Part shown: in pieces, positions 1 through 8,212 of the stretch
Position numbering within the stretch: position 1 is the stretch's first letter
How the letters are laid out: every line of letters begins with the position of its first letter
DNA from: Polyangiaceae bacterium
GTDB taxonomy: Bacteria > Myxococcota_A > Polyangia > Polyangiales > Polyangiaceae
Direction: 5' to 3'
NCBI GenBank assembly: GCA_025353725.1
Contig: JANXOF010000051.1
Location: 62,001 to 126,000 of the forward strand
DNA length: 64,000 nucleotides
Notes under the pieces: generated by a model
Seen by the model: the letters and a program-made list of their open reading frames with translations, nothing else
What the model was told of the DNA's origin: nothing
The model's database searches: none
Position numbers and translations under genes: made by a program

Positions 1-2
1 TT

Positions 3-1493
3 GCGTTTCGTCTGCCGCCGCTTCTAAACGCTCGCTCGACAAACTCCGATGCCGCGGTCGTTGGCTTGCAGGCAATGCACATGCTTCGTGGCGAATGGTC
101 GCCGTTCCTCTGGGGTAGCGGCTATCAAACAGCCGCCGACTCCGTAATTGCAGCGCTTTTTTTCCGCGTACTAGGTCCCACATCGCTCGCGCTCATGCTC
201 TCGTCTCTCTCGCTGCATGTACTTGCGACGTATTTTGTATTCGCGACACTGAGCCGACGGTTAAACCCATGGTTTTCACTGCTCCTCACCCTGCCGCTCG
301 TCGTCAGTCCGAGCTCCGTCCATAGCTATGCGCTTTACCCGCCCCGGCAGCTCTCTCTGACACTCGCCGTGGCAGCTTTTTGGGCTATCGACAGCGCTAC
401 CGCTCCGACTGCGGAACGTGGTTCGATTCGACGCCTTGCGTTGGGCGGAGCGCTCGCGACACTGGCCGTGTCCGCCGACCCCTACCCGCTCCTGCTTCTT
501 CCACTCAGCACTCTCTATGCGGGGCTCGTGATTGTCGTAGCGAGAACGAGAGCGAAAAAATTTGCGGCGTTCTCTGCTGGCCTAGCTGCTGGACTTGTGC
601 CGTTTATCGTGATGCATCGCATGGCCGGCGAAAAGAGCGGTCCTATGGGACTGTCCACCGCGCGGGTCGGTCATCACTGGCGACTTCTCGTCAACGAATG
701 CCTGCCCTGGGCGCTCAGCTATAAAGTGTATTACGCACGCACGGTCATGGACTACGGGCCGTGGGATGCGCCGTGGTGGTTTCGCGTCATGGGAACGACG
801 GGGGCGCTGGGGCTCGGCGCTCTCGTCGCCTTTGCGTTCGTTTCCGCCGTGCCTCGTGGACTGCCGAAAAGCTTACGAAGACTCGGTTTCGTCGGAGCGC
901 TAACGTTTCCGCTCGCGCTCACGGCGTTCCTTCTGTCGGTCATGGTCATGGACCATTTTTCGATGCGGTACTTAGCGGTCCTCACGCTCATGACGCCTTT
1001 CGCCGTCGCGCCCGCGGCTCGCGCGCTTGGGGCGGGACGGTTCGCCCTCGTCTTCGTGCCTCACCTTCTGAGTTCTCTGGTGGGCGGCTGGGTCGGCTAC
1101 GGACCTTTTGTCCGCGGGCCCTTCCCAGTCGCTGAAACCCCCGAACTGCGTGACGACTACACGTTACTCGCGCTACTCCGAACGCGCGGCCTCAGGTATG
1201 CAACCGCGGACTATTGGACGGCCTACCGCCTCACGTTCCTCTTTCAAGAGGAGGCTATCGTCGTGCCGACCAATCTACGCGAGGACCGCTATGCACCCTA
1301 TCGACGAGCGTTCGAGGCGCAGCGCGTGTTCCTCTTCGTCTACGACCCCGCACGCTCACGCGAAGACGTGCAGGTCGCCGAACGAGCACTTCGCGCCGAC
1401 AACGAACGAGTTGAAAGACTCGAGGCCGGTGGCCTGACCGCCTTCGTGGTCACCCGAGCCATCGAAGATGCCCAGGTCGTCGCACCTCCCTAG
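3..1493 (+). CDS. GT39/ArnT-like polytopic membrane glycosyltransferase (5' end outside window)
   Basis: The frame is open to the first base of the window, so the real start lies upstream; the first internal start codon (TTG at 66) is not the gene start. The earliest visible residues, including a SDAAVVGLQ stretch encoded at about 45-71 and then LRGEWSPFLWG, resemble the first external loop of dolichyl-phosphate-mannose mannosyltransferase-like proteins, where an acidic residue is catalytic. About nine hydrophobic helices follow, and the last ~110 residues are soluble. Family members move a sugar from a polyprenyl-phosphate donor onto an envelope acceptor; donor and acceptor cannot be read here. 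The membrane topology is secure, while the glycosyltransferase assignment rests on one loop motif. Confidence 0.6.
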   Translation, partial: AFRLPPLLNARSTNSDAAVVGLQAMHMLRGEWSPFLWGSGYQTAADSVIAALFFRVLGPTSLALMLSSLSLHVLATYFVFATLSRRLNPWFSLLLTLPLVVSPSSVHSYALYPPRQLSLTLAVAAFWAIDSATAPTAERGSIRRLALGGALATLAVSADPYPLLLLPLSTLYAGLVIVVARTRAKKFAAFSAGLAAGLVPFIVMHRMAGEKSGPMGLSTARVGHHWRLLVNECLPWALSYKVYYARTVMDYGPWDAPWWFRVMGTTGALGLGALVAFAFVSAVPRGLPKSLRRLGFVGALTFPLALTAFLLSVMVMDHFSMRYLAVLTLMTPFAVAPAARALGAGRFALVFVPHLLSSLVGGWVGYGPFVRGPFPVAETPELRDDYTLLALLRTRGLRYATADYWTAYRLTFLFQEEAIVVPTNLREDRYAPYRRAFEAQRVFLFVYDPARSREDVQVAERALRADNERVERLEAGGLTAFVVTRAIEDAQVVAPP

Positions 1494-1943
1494 CCGAACG
1501 AAGTTTTGGGCGTGCGGGAAGGCCTAGCCATCACGAGCGGCTCCCCCCTTCGACTAGTCAGTGCAAGGCACATCCGCGTACGGGTCGCACTCGTCAGGTG
1601 TGCGGTCAGCCACGACTGTCGCCTGGAGCCGAACCGCGCTTGGTCGCGGAGCCTCGGGCCTAACCTCAGCAGGCGGGCTGACGCGAGCCACGGGACCGCG
1701 CGCGACAGGTAGATGGCGCGACGCAACTTCCTTGTTGTCGAACATTGCGGCCTTGCAAGCAAGCTGTGTGCCCTTTTCGGCGAAAGATACTTCGTTGCGT
1801 TTTTCCCGATTGACGCACCGCGTATGCGCAGAAGAATTCGCAGTCGACCGTGAAGGGCGTGGCGCGGCGCGCCGTGGGTGTCCGAGCCCCCGAAGGACGC
1901 CTCGGCTTGACACGGAACGGACCCCGCGGGAAAGCCTCGCGTC
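1494..1943. other. 450-bp gap between the membrane protein and the HAD phosphatase
   Basis: No known family is recognisable in any frame. The only candidate is a 63-codon minus-strand frame (1554-1745), listed separately. No tRNA fold and no clear terminator hairpin with a T-run was seen. The right end should hold the promoter of the HAD-LarA-SpeA run. Confidence 0.5.
1554..1745 (-). CDS. possible small hypothetical protein (63 aa)
   Basis: An ATG frame with plausible codon use for this genome. An AAGG sits about 6 nt upstream of the ATG as a weak ribosome site. The product is rich in Pro, Arg and Val and ends in a short acidic tail with two cysteines (DPYADVPC near the end). No family is recognised. 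It fills part of an otherwise empty gap and runs against both flanking genes. It could equally be chance; conservation in relatives would decide. Confidence 0.3.
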   Translation of the reverse strand: MFDNKEVASRHLPVARGPVARVSPPAEVRPEAPRPSAVRLQATVVADRTPDECDPYADVPCTD

Positions 1944-2615
1944 GTGGCAGCTAGCTATTTCGATGTCGATGGAACGCTTATTCGTACCAACCTCGTCCAC
2001 CCGACGCTTTGGTATCTGATGCACCAGCGTACGCCGATGCGAAGCCTTCAAAAGCTTGCGCGAGCTGCCTGGCGGACGCCGCAGATGCTTTGGGCGGAAA
2101 TGCAGGACCGCCGCATGTTTAATGAAATTCTTTTTTCGTCGTACGAGGGAATCTCGCACGATCGCCTAATGATTCTCGCGGATGACGCGTTCAACGACAT
2201 CATGAAAAAGGCGCTCTACCCGCACGCGAAAGACCTCGTGTCGCGCTCGCGCGCTGAAGGACACGACGTCGTGCTTGTTTCGGGTGCCCTCGACTTTTTG
2301 ATGAAGCGGCTCGCCGACCATCTCGGTGCGACGCACGTGATCGCCAACCGCCTCGAAATCAAAGACGGGTTCGCGACGGGTCGCCTCCTTCGCCCTGTCG
2401 TCGCGGGTCCAGAGAAAGCGAGACTCATCCGCGACCACGCGCGCGAGCACGGACACGACCTCGATGAATGCTTCGCCTACTCGGACAGTTACTCGGACGT
2501 GCCCATGCTCAGCGTCGTCGGGCACCCCGCCGCGGTGAATCCAGACGCGAAGCTGACGCGCCTAGCACGCACGTATGGCTGGCCGGTCCTCACGCTCGAA
2601 AAGAACGCGACCTGA
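1944..2615 (+). CDS. HAD-IB family phosphatase, SerB-like
   Basis: A 223-residue HAD-superfamily hydrolase. Motif I is DVDGT, with nucleophile Asp7 and acid/base Asp9. Motif II is LVSG with Ser113, motif III is the Lys of EKARLIRD, and motif IV is YSDSYSD with Asp181 and Asp185, the usual SerB/HAD-IB pattern. A helical cap lies at about residues 25-90. The family removes phosphate from small molecules such as phosphoserine or lysophospholipids, probably in the cytoplasm. The start is GTG at 1944, because motif I begins only six codons later and no closer in-frame start exists. LarA-like and speA genes follow on the same strand with ~68-bp gaps, so co-transcription is plausible. The substrate cannot be read. 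Confidence 0.85.
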   Translation: MAASYFDVDGTLIRTNLVHPTLWYLMHQRTPMRSLQKLARAAWRTPQMLWAEMQDRRMFNEILFSSYEGISHDRLMILADDAFNDIMKKALYPHAKDLVSRSRAEGHDVVLVSGALDFLMKRLADHLGATHVIANRLEIKDGFATGRLLRPVVAGPEKARLIRDHAREHGHDLDECFAYSDSYSDVPMLSVVGHPAAVNPDAKLTRLARTYGWPVLTLEKNAT

Positions 2616-2683
2616 CCGAAGCCGACAGCCCACGCTCTGCTAGCGCGTCGCGCGCTGAGCATGGTAGGGAGCGGCCTCCGTCT

Positions 2684-4264
2684 ATGTCACATCCGCTCGT
2701 CGTCACGCTGGACCGCAAAAGCGCACCCCGAACCATTTTCAGCGGGGATCGCCTTATCGAGGTCGATCTCCCGCCGGGCACGCGGTGCATCTACCCGAAG
2801 CCGCCCATCCAAGCGCTCAAAGACGTCGAGGCGGCCATTCGTTACGCCATCTCCCATCCGTACGACTCCGAACCGCTGCATGCGAAGTTACGCCCGGGAA
2901 TGAAGGTCGTTATCGGGATCGATGACATCTCCTTGCCATTGCCGTCCATGCGAAGGCCCGACGTGCGCGAGCGAGTGCTCACGGTGGTCCTCCAGACGCT
3001 TGCCGAGCACGGTGTCGACGACGTCACGATGATCATCGCGACGAGCGTGCATCGCCGCATGACCGGCGAGGAGATTCGGCACGTTGTCGGCGACCGAATT
3101 TATAACGCCTACTACCCGAATCGCCTTTTCAACCATGACGCGGAAGACCTGAAAAATATGGTCGAGATCGGCACGACCGATCAAGGCGAAGTCGTCGAGC
3201 TAAGTCGCTATGCCGTCGAGAGCGATCTGCTCATCTACGTAAACCTGAACTTTGTCCCGATGGACGGCGGCCACAAGTCGGTAGCCGTTGGGTTTTGCGG
3301 GTACAAAAGCCTCAAAGCGCATCACAACCCGAAGACCATGCGCAAGTGCCACTCGTATATGGATCCGAAGAGTTCGGCTCTCGCGACCAGCGTCGAGCGC
3401 ATGGGCAAGCTCGCCAACAAGGCGCTTAACGTATTCACCATCGAAACGACGATCAACAACCGCATGTTCGATCGGCCCCTCGAGTTTTTGACCAAGAACG
3501 AGGACGACCTCTCGGGGATGGAGCGGGCAGCCCTGAAGGGGTTGACGATGACGCTCTCGAAGGTGCCGCAGGCAGCACGGCAAGCCATCTTCCAAAAGGT
3601 TCCTTCGCCCTATGGCGTCACAGGGGTCTTCGCGGGCTCGACCGAGGCGACGCACGAACACACGCTTGCACGCTGCTACGAGCAGTACCTCGTTCCCATC
3701 AAGGGTCAGGCTGACATTCTTGTCACCGGCGTGCCTTATATCTCCCCGTACAACGTCAATTCGTTCCTTAATCCACTGCTCGTGCAGGTCATGGTGAACG
3801 GCTATCTGTTCAACATGTACAAGGGCGCCCCGATGCTCAAAAAGGGTGGCACGATGATCGTGGCTCATCCGTGTACTGACCAGTTCGACAAAGAGCACCA
3901 CGCTCCCTACATCGAGTTCGTGCACAACATTTTACCGGAGACGCGCGACGCTCTTGAGCTCCACAAGCGGTTCGAGGCGAAGTTCGCGGCCAACCCCGCG
4001 TACATCCAGGCGTACCGCACGGGCCATGCGTACCATCCGGCTCACCCGTTTTTCATGTGGTACTGGGGTGAGGCCGGTCGGCAACACACCGGACGCGTCA
4101 TCGTCGTCGGCGCCGACAACGAATACATTCCTAAGCTCATGGGCTGGGAGACTGCACGTTCGATGAACGAGGCGCTCGAAATGGCGAAAGATACAGCGCC
4201 CCCGAGCCCGGACATCGTGCTGCTGCACATGCCACCCATGGTGATGGCGGAAGTGACCGCCTGA
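2684..4264 (+). CDS. LarA-like (lactate racemase / DUF2088) family protein
   Basis: A 526-residue protein with the LarA fold pattern: GMKVVIGIDDISLPLP in the N-terminal part (like the DxxRP segment), then ATSVHRRMTGEEI, a GGHKSVAVG segment with Lys198 where LarA binds its nickel-pincer nucleotide, and nearby His residues (KAHH). Known LarA proteins interconvert D- and L-2-hydroxyacids using a Ni-pincer cofactor made by LarB, LarC and LarE; none of those genes is in this window. It is about 100 residues longer than characterised LarA. The start is ATG 2684; the open frame runs further upstream but overlaps the HAD gene with an unconserved Arg-rich stretch. The substrate may differ from lactate. 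Confidence 0.75.
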   Translation: MSHPLVVTLDRKSAPRTIFSGDRLIEVDLPPGTRCIYPKPPIQALKDVEAAIRYAISHPYDSEPLHAKLRPGMKVVIGIDDISLPLPSMRRPDVRERVLTVVLQTLAEHGVDDVTMIIATSVHRRMTGEEIRHVVGDRIYNAYYPNRLFNHDAEDLKNMVEIGTTDQGEVVELSRYAVESDLLIYVNLNFVPMDGGHKSVAVGFCGYKSLKAHHNPKTMRKCHSYMDPKSSALATSVERMGKLANKALNVFTIETTINNRMFDRPLEFLTKNEDDLSGMERAALKGLTMTLSKVPQAARQAIFQKVPSPYGVTGVFAGSTEATHEHTLARCYEQYLVPIKGQADILVTGVPYISPYNVNSFLNPLLVQVMVNGYLFNMYKGAPMLKKGGTMIVAHPCTDQFDKEHHAPYIEFVHNILPETRDALELHKRFEAKFAANPAYIQAYRTGHAYHPAHPFFMWYWGEAGRQHTGRVIVVGADNEYIPKLMGWETARSMNEALEMAKDTAPPSPDIVLLHMPPMVMAEVTA

Positions 4265-4333
4265 GGGCGGTTGCCCGCTTCTCGTTCAACCGTCTCGCCG
4301 TGAACAACGCAGTGCAGTAGAGTGCTAAGAAAT

Positions 4334-6292
4334 ATGACCACTACGCGGGAGCCCTGGACCGTCGACCAGGCGCGTGACCTTTACATGATTGACCGCTGGG
4401 GCGGTCGCTACTTCGGAATATCGCCCGACGGCAAGATGACCGTGTCGCCCTTGCAGGAGCGCGGCCCCTCCGTGGCGATCATCGACGTCGTCAAGGAGGC
4501 CATTGCGACCGAGGGCTTGAAAACGCCGCTCGTCATACGGTTTCAGGACATCCTCCATCACCGCGTCCGCGTGTTGAATGAAGCGTTTGACCGCGCCATC
4601 AAGGACGTGAAGTACCGAGGTACGTACCGCGGCGTCTTTCCTATCAAGGTCAATCAGCTGCGCGAGGTGGTCGAAGAGATCCTCGAAGCAGGTCGTCCCT
4701 TTCATTACGGCATCGAAGTCGGGTCAAAGCCCGAGATGTACGCAGGGCTTGCGATTCACCGTGACAATGATTCGCTCATTGTCTGCAACGGTTACAAAGA
4801 TGACGCTTACATCCGCACGGCGCTTCTCGGCCGCAAGCTGGGTAAGAAAGTTGTGCTCATCGCAGAGAAGCTCTCGGAGGTTCGAGCGATTGTCCGCATC
4901 GCGGCGGAGATGGGCGTCGAGCCCGCGATAGGGATTCGCGTGCGACTCGTCACGCGAGGCGCGGGCAAGTGGGCGGAATCAGGCGGCGAGCAAGCCAAGT
5001 TCGGGCTCTCCACGCCCGAGATTCTAGAGGCCGCGAGCATCATGCGCGAGGCCGGGATGAGCAGCGCGTTCAAGCTCATCCACTTTCATATCGGGTCGCA
5101 GGTGCCTGATATTCTTATTATTAAGCGCGCCGTGCGCGAGGCGGCTCGGTACTACGCCAAGCTCCGGCGGCTCGGTCATCCCATTGAGTACATTGACGTC
5201 GGCGGCGGCCTTGCAATCGACTACGACGGTTCGCAAACGCCCACGTACGCGTCGATGAACTATTCGGTCGACGAGTACGCGCGTGACATCGTCGGCAACA
5301 TCGCGGACATTTGCGACGAAGAGCGCGTGCCCCATCCGCACATCGTCTCGGAGTCGGGCCGCGCCATCGTGGCGCAACACTGCGTTTTGGTGGTCGAGGC
5401 GTTCGGCGCTATCGAGCGCACGAGCACGGCCGAGCCGAGCAATGAGCATCGCGACCACAAGCTCGTGACCGTGCTTCGCGAAACGCACGAGAACCTCGCG
5501 GAGCGCAACCTTCTCGAGTCATGGCACGACATTCTCCAAGTCAAGGAGGAGTGGGAGAAGATGTTCGAGCTCGGCTTGCTCGAACTCGACGTGAAGGGCA
5601 CACTGGAAACGCTGTTTTGGTACGTCGCCGAGCGCATTCGCGAGCGCGTGGCGGCCGCCGATCCGGAGTCGGTGCCCGAGGAGCTCGCGGTGCTCGAGGC
5701 GAAGTTCAGTACGCAGCACATCTGCAACTTTTCCGTCTTTCAGTCACTTCTCGACCATTGGGCTTTTGGGGCGCTCTTTCCGGTCGTTCCGATTCATCGG
5801 CTCGATGAGCGTCCGCGGCTCGCGAGCACGCTTGTGGACATTACGTGCGATTCTGACGGTAAAATCGGCAAATTTATCGACCGCACGGAAGCCGACAGAG
5901 ACACGCTGCCGCTGCACGCGATCGACAAAGGCCCCTACTACCTTGGTGTGTTCCTCACGGGTGCCTACCAAGACATCATGGGCGACATTCACAACCTCTT
6001 TGGTCGCGTGAATGAGGTTCATGTGTTCCTCGATGACGACGAGGAGAGTGGGTATTACCTCGAAGATACGATCGAGGGTAATAGCATCGCTGACGTCTTG
6101 AAGATGACGCAGTACGAAACCCACGATCTCGCCGCGCGCATGAAGGCGCAGGTCGACGCCGCTATTAAGCAAGACCGCATGAAGCCCACAGAGGGCATGC
6201 GCCTGCTCGCAGAATACGAGCGTGGTCTGAAAGACCAGACGTATTTGACGTTTGCGGACGCCCAGCGATCGATACCCGTTCCAGCGGCGTGA
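4334..6292 (+). CDS. speA: biosynthetic arginine decarboxylase (PLP-dependent)
   Basis: A 652-residue fold-III PLP enzyme that converts arginine to agmatine plus CO2, the first step of the agmatine route to putrescine and spermidine. The PLP lysine is Lys105 in GVFPIKVNQ, and the barrel motifs HIGSQ and DVGGGLAIDYDG are typical of SpeA. Length matches the family (630-660 residues), with the C-terminal beta domain complete. I chose ATG 4334 (MTTTREPW) over the GTG at 4322 because it is the stronger codon and the conserved sequence begins just after it. It sits 69 bp after the LarA-like gene on the same strand. No other polyamine gene is nearby. Confidence 0.95.
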   Translation: MTTTREPWTVDQARDLYMIDRWGGRYFGISPDGKMTVSPLQERGPSVAIIDVVKEAIATEGLKTPLVIRFQDILHHRVRVLNEAFDRAIKDVKYRGTYRGVFPIKVNQLREVVEEILEAGRPFHYGIEVGSKPEMYAGLAIHRDNDSLIVCNGYKDDAYIRTALLGRKLGKKVVLIAEKLSEVRAIVRIAAEMGVEPAIGIRVRLVTRGAGKWAESGGEQAKFGLSTPEILEAASIMREAGMSSAFKLIHFHIGSQVPDILIIKRAVREAARYYAKLRRLGHPIEYIDVGGGLAIDYDGSQTPTYASMNYSVDEYARDIVGNIADICDEERVPHPHIVSESGRAIVAQHCVLVVEAFGAIERTSTAEPSNEHRDHKLVTVLRETHENLAERNLLESWHDILQVKEEWEKMFELGLLELDVKGTLETLFWYVAERIRERVAAADPESVPEELAVLEAKFSTQHICNFSVFQSLLDHWAFGALFPVVPIHRLDERPRLASTLVDITCDSDGKIGKFIDRTEADRDTLPLHAIDKGPYYLGVFLTGAYQDIMGDIHNLFGRVNEVHVFLDDDEESGYYLEDTIEGNSIADVLKMTQYETHDLAARMKAQVDAAIKQDRMKPTEGMRLLAEYERGLKDQTYLTFADAQRSIPVPAA

Positions 6293-6306
6293 ACGTCGAC
6301 GGTCTG

Positions 6307-6338
6307 GCGCCCTTCGCTCGCTTGGCGGCGAAGGGCGC
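6307..6338. terminator. 11-bp perfect hairpin between convergent genes
   Basis: Arms GCGCCCTTCGC (6307-6317) and GCGAAGGGCGC (6328-6338) pair perfectly across a 10-nt loop. The hairpin lies in the 62-bp gap between the 3' ends of speA (+) and the delta-60 lipoprotein (-). No T-run follows on either strand, so this is a symmetrical stem that could end or stabilise both transcripts, not a classic intrinsic terminator. Confidence 0.55.
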
Positions 6339-6354
6339 GCGTGAAAGGGTAGCG

Positions 6355-8007
6355 CTACGGCCAGTAGGCAGTAAGCGAGCCGTCAATCGAAGCGCCGTTG
6401 CCCGAAAAGGTCTCGCCATTCAGCAGTATGCGGCCGTTTTTTTGGACGACGACCCGGCGTCCGGCAGAGTTGTCCCCGAACGTTCTTTTCACTCGTCCGT
6501 TATCGCCGAACTTGGCATCAATTTCACCGTTCGAGGTAAAGCGAATAGCTTCTTGCCCGACGCGATGATTGAGCGAGACAAGAATCTTGCCGTCCTTCTG
6601 AACTGCCATTCCTGTCACGTCACCAAGAACAGCGAACGGGCCCGCCACGCCTTTGACTCCGAAGTCCGCAACGTCGCTGCCGCTGGGGCCAAACTTGCGG
6701 AGATTAAAGCTCCCGTTGGCCTGGATCGCCGTGACGATGCTGCCGTCCGAAAGTTCGATCAGCCCAGGCCCGCTAGCTTCGACCCCACGAGCACCAGGCA
6801 CGAGCAGCCCCTGCCTACCGAGTTCAAATGTCGGATTCTGCACGCCCGTATCTCCATTGACTTGAAACATTCCAGACACTGCGCTGGCACCTTCACCGCG
6901 AACAAAGACTGTCACGACATCACCGTTCAACGGCGCTGCGGAATTCGCCCTAACCGTCATCGCCGTCGTCAAGCCTCTCGTACCGCGAGCCACACCACCA
7001 GCACCGTAAGAAGCGCGCAACTCGCCGTCTTTCCCCATCCGTATTGAGGTCGTATAATAATCACGTCCGCTATTGGCAGCAACGGCGTTCGACGTGTCGA
7101 TGGCAACAACGATATCGCCATCAGGTCGGAGAGCCACGCCCGTCGCTCCGTGTGAGAAAAAGCCTGCTGAGAAAAACCCTAACATCCCATCAATCGTTCG
7201 CGCGCCGGAATCACTAAATGTTCGGTCTGGTCGACCAACGGCATCGAGCCGACCTACTTGCGTAAGCCCTGATTCTTGCGCGCCGCGGAATCCACCCACG
7301 ATGACGAGCCTCCCATCGGGCTGCAGCACTGCGGCATTAGGAAGCCGAATATCAAGCTCACCTACACCACTGCTACCGTAAGTCTTGTCGGCAGTACCAT
7401 TCGCCATTAGGTGCGATACGCATGTTGCCGTAGTGATTCGCTCGCACTGGGCGATGACAAACAAGCTGTCGTCAGGGGCAACGACCACGTCCCTCACCGA
7501 AAAGTACCGCATGCCTATGCCTGCGAGATTCATCGCGAAGCCGTCGACGCCGAATGTAGTGTCGATGTCGCCGGGTTTCCCACGGACGAAGGCCTTGAGT
7601 GGCGTCGTGACTTTTAGTGCACCCGACGTGGCCTCGATGAGACCCTCGGTCGGGCCTTGAGCAAGGGCCGCGGGAACCGTAATTTCGAGTTCTCCAGAGT
7701 CGCCCGTAATGACGAGAGGGGCAACCGTGATCCCCTCGCGGAGACCAATGACCCTCATGGCGATAGGCTCAGTGATCTGTGACCCGCGCTTGACCGTGAC
7801 CTTCACCTTCGTCGTGGTGCCCTGCACGATGGGCGACGGTGACGGTAATGCATCGATAGTGAAGCCGTAGTCCGCGGCCGGGCCGCCGACGCTCGGACTG
7901 CCGGGAGCAGTTCCGCTCGGCGGTGCCTCCTTCGCATCGTCGTTGGAGCCAAAGCCACCACACGCTCCAAGGAACAACGAAACGAGCAACGGAGGGGTTC
8001 GACGCAT
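6355..8007 (-). CDS. delta-60-repeat lipoprotein
   Basis: A 550-residue protein with a lipoprotein signal: short Arg-rich start, hydrophobic core, lipobox LGAC with Cys16, then a low-complexity linker. An Ig-like region (about residues 45-145) precedes a series of delta-60 repeats, seen as GDIDTTFG, GTADKTYG, GRPDRTFS and GEIDAKFG, each followed by beta strands such as LQPDGRLVIVGG. These repeats probably form a beta-propeller-like domain; no enzyme motif is visible. ATG 8007 was chosen over farther upstream starts because it places the signal peptide at the N-terminus. It is transcribed divergently from the megaenzyme gene across a 205-bp region. Confidence 0.8.
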   Translation of the reverse strand: MRRTPPLLVSLFLGACGGFGSNDDAKEAPPSGTAPGSPSVGGPAADYGFTIDALPSPSPIVQGTTTKVKVTVKRGSQITEPIAMRVIGLREGITVAPLVITGDSGELEITVPAALAQGPTEGLIEATSGALKVTTPLKAFVRGKPGDIDTTFGVDGFAMNLAGIGMRYFSVRDVVVAPDDSLFVIAQCERITTATCVSHLMANGTADKTYGSSGVGELDIRLPNAAVLQPDGRLVIVGGFRGAQESGLTQVGRLDAVGRPDRTFSDSGARTIDGMLGFFSAGFFSHGATGVALRPDGDIVVAIDTSNAVAANSGRDYYTTSIRMGKDGELRASYGAGGVARGTRGLTTAMTVRANSAAPLNGDVVTVFVRGEGASAVSGMFQVNGDTGVQNPTFELGRQGLLVPGARGVEASGPGLIELSDGSIVTAIQANGSFNLRKFGPSGSDVADFGVKGVAGPFAVLGDVTGMAVQKDGKILVSLNHRVGQEAIRFTSNGEIDAKFGDNGRVKRTFGDNSAGRRVVVQKNGRILLNGETFSGNGASIDGSLTAYWP

Positions 8008-8144
8008 GGCCCGGGGCCTAGCACCAGCAGGCGCTTGGGGCTTTCCCGCGGGCGACGATTTCTCGCCGGCGCGCACGTCGGCCGCCGAGGCGCCACGCAA
8101 ACGGTGGATGGCACACGTTTTCGCATCGGCGCATGTTTCGCCTA

Positions 8145-8162
8145 AATTCAGGCAATTCAGGC
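8145..8162. promoter_or_regulatory. tandem 9-bp repeat upstream of the lipid megaenzyme
   Basis: AATTCAGGC occurs twice back to back (8145-8153, 8154-8162), and the first copy is also half of the imperfect palindrome GCCTAAATTCAGGC (8140-8153). It ends 50 bp before the ATG at 8213 in the divergent intergenic region, a usual place for a regulator site. No promoter consensus is assigned. Confidence 0.3.
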
Positions 8163-8212
8163 GTGCCGCAGCGGTTGCTCCACTCCGGATCGTGGGGTAA
8201 CTAAGCGGGCCC

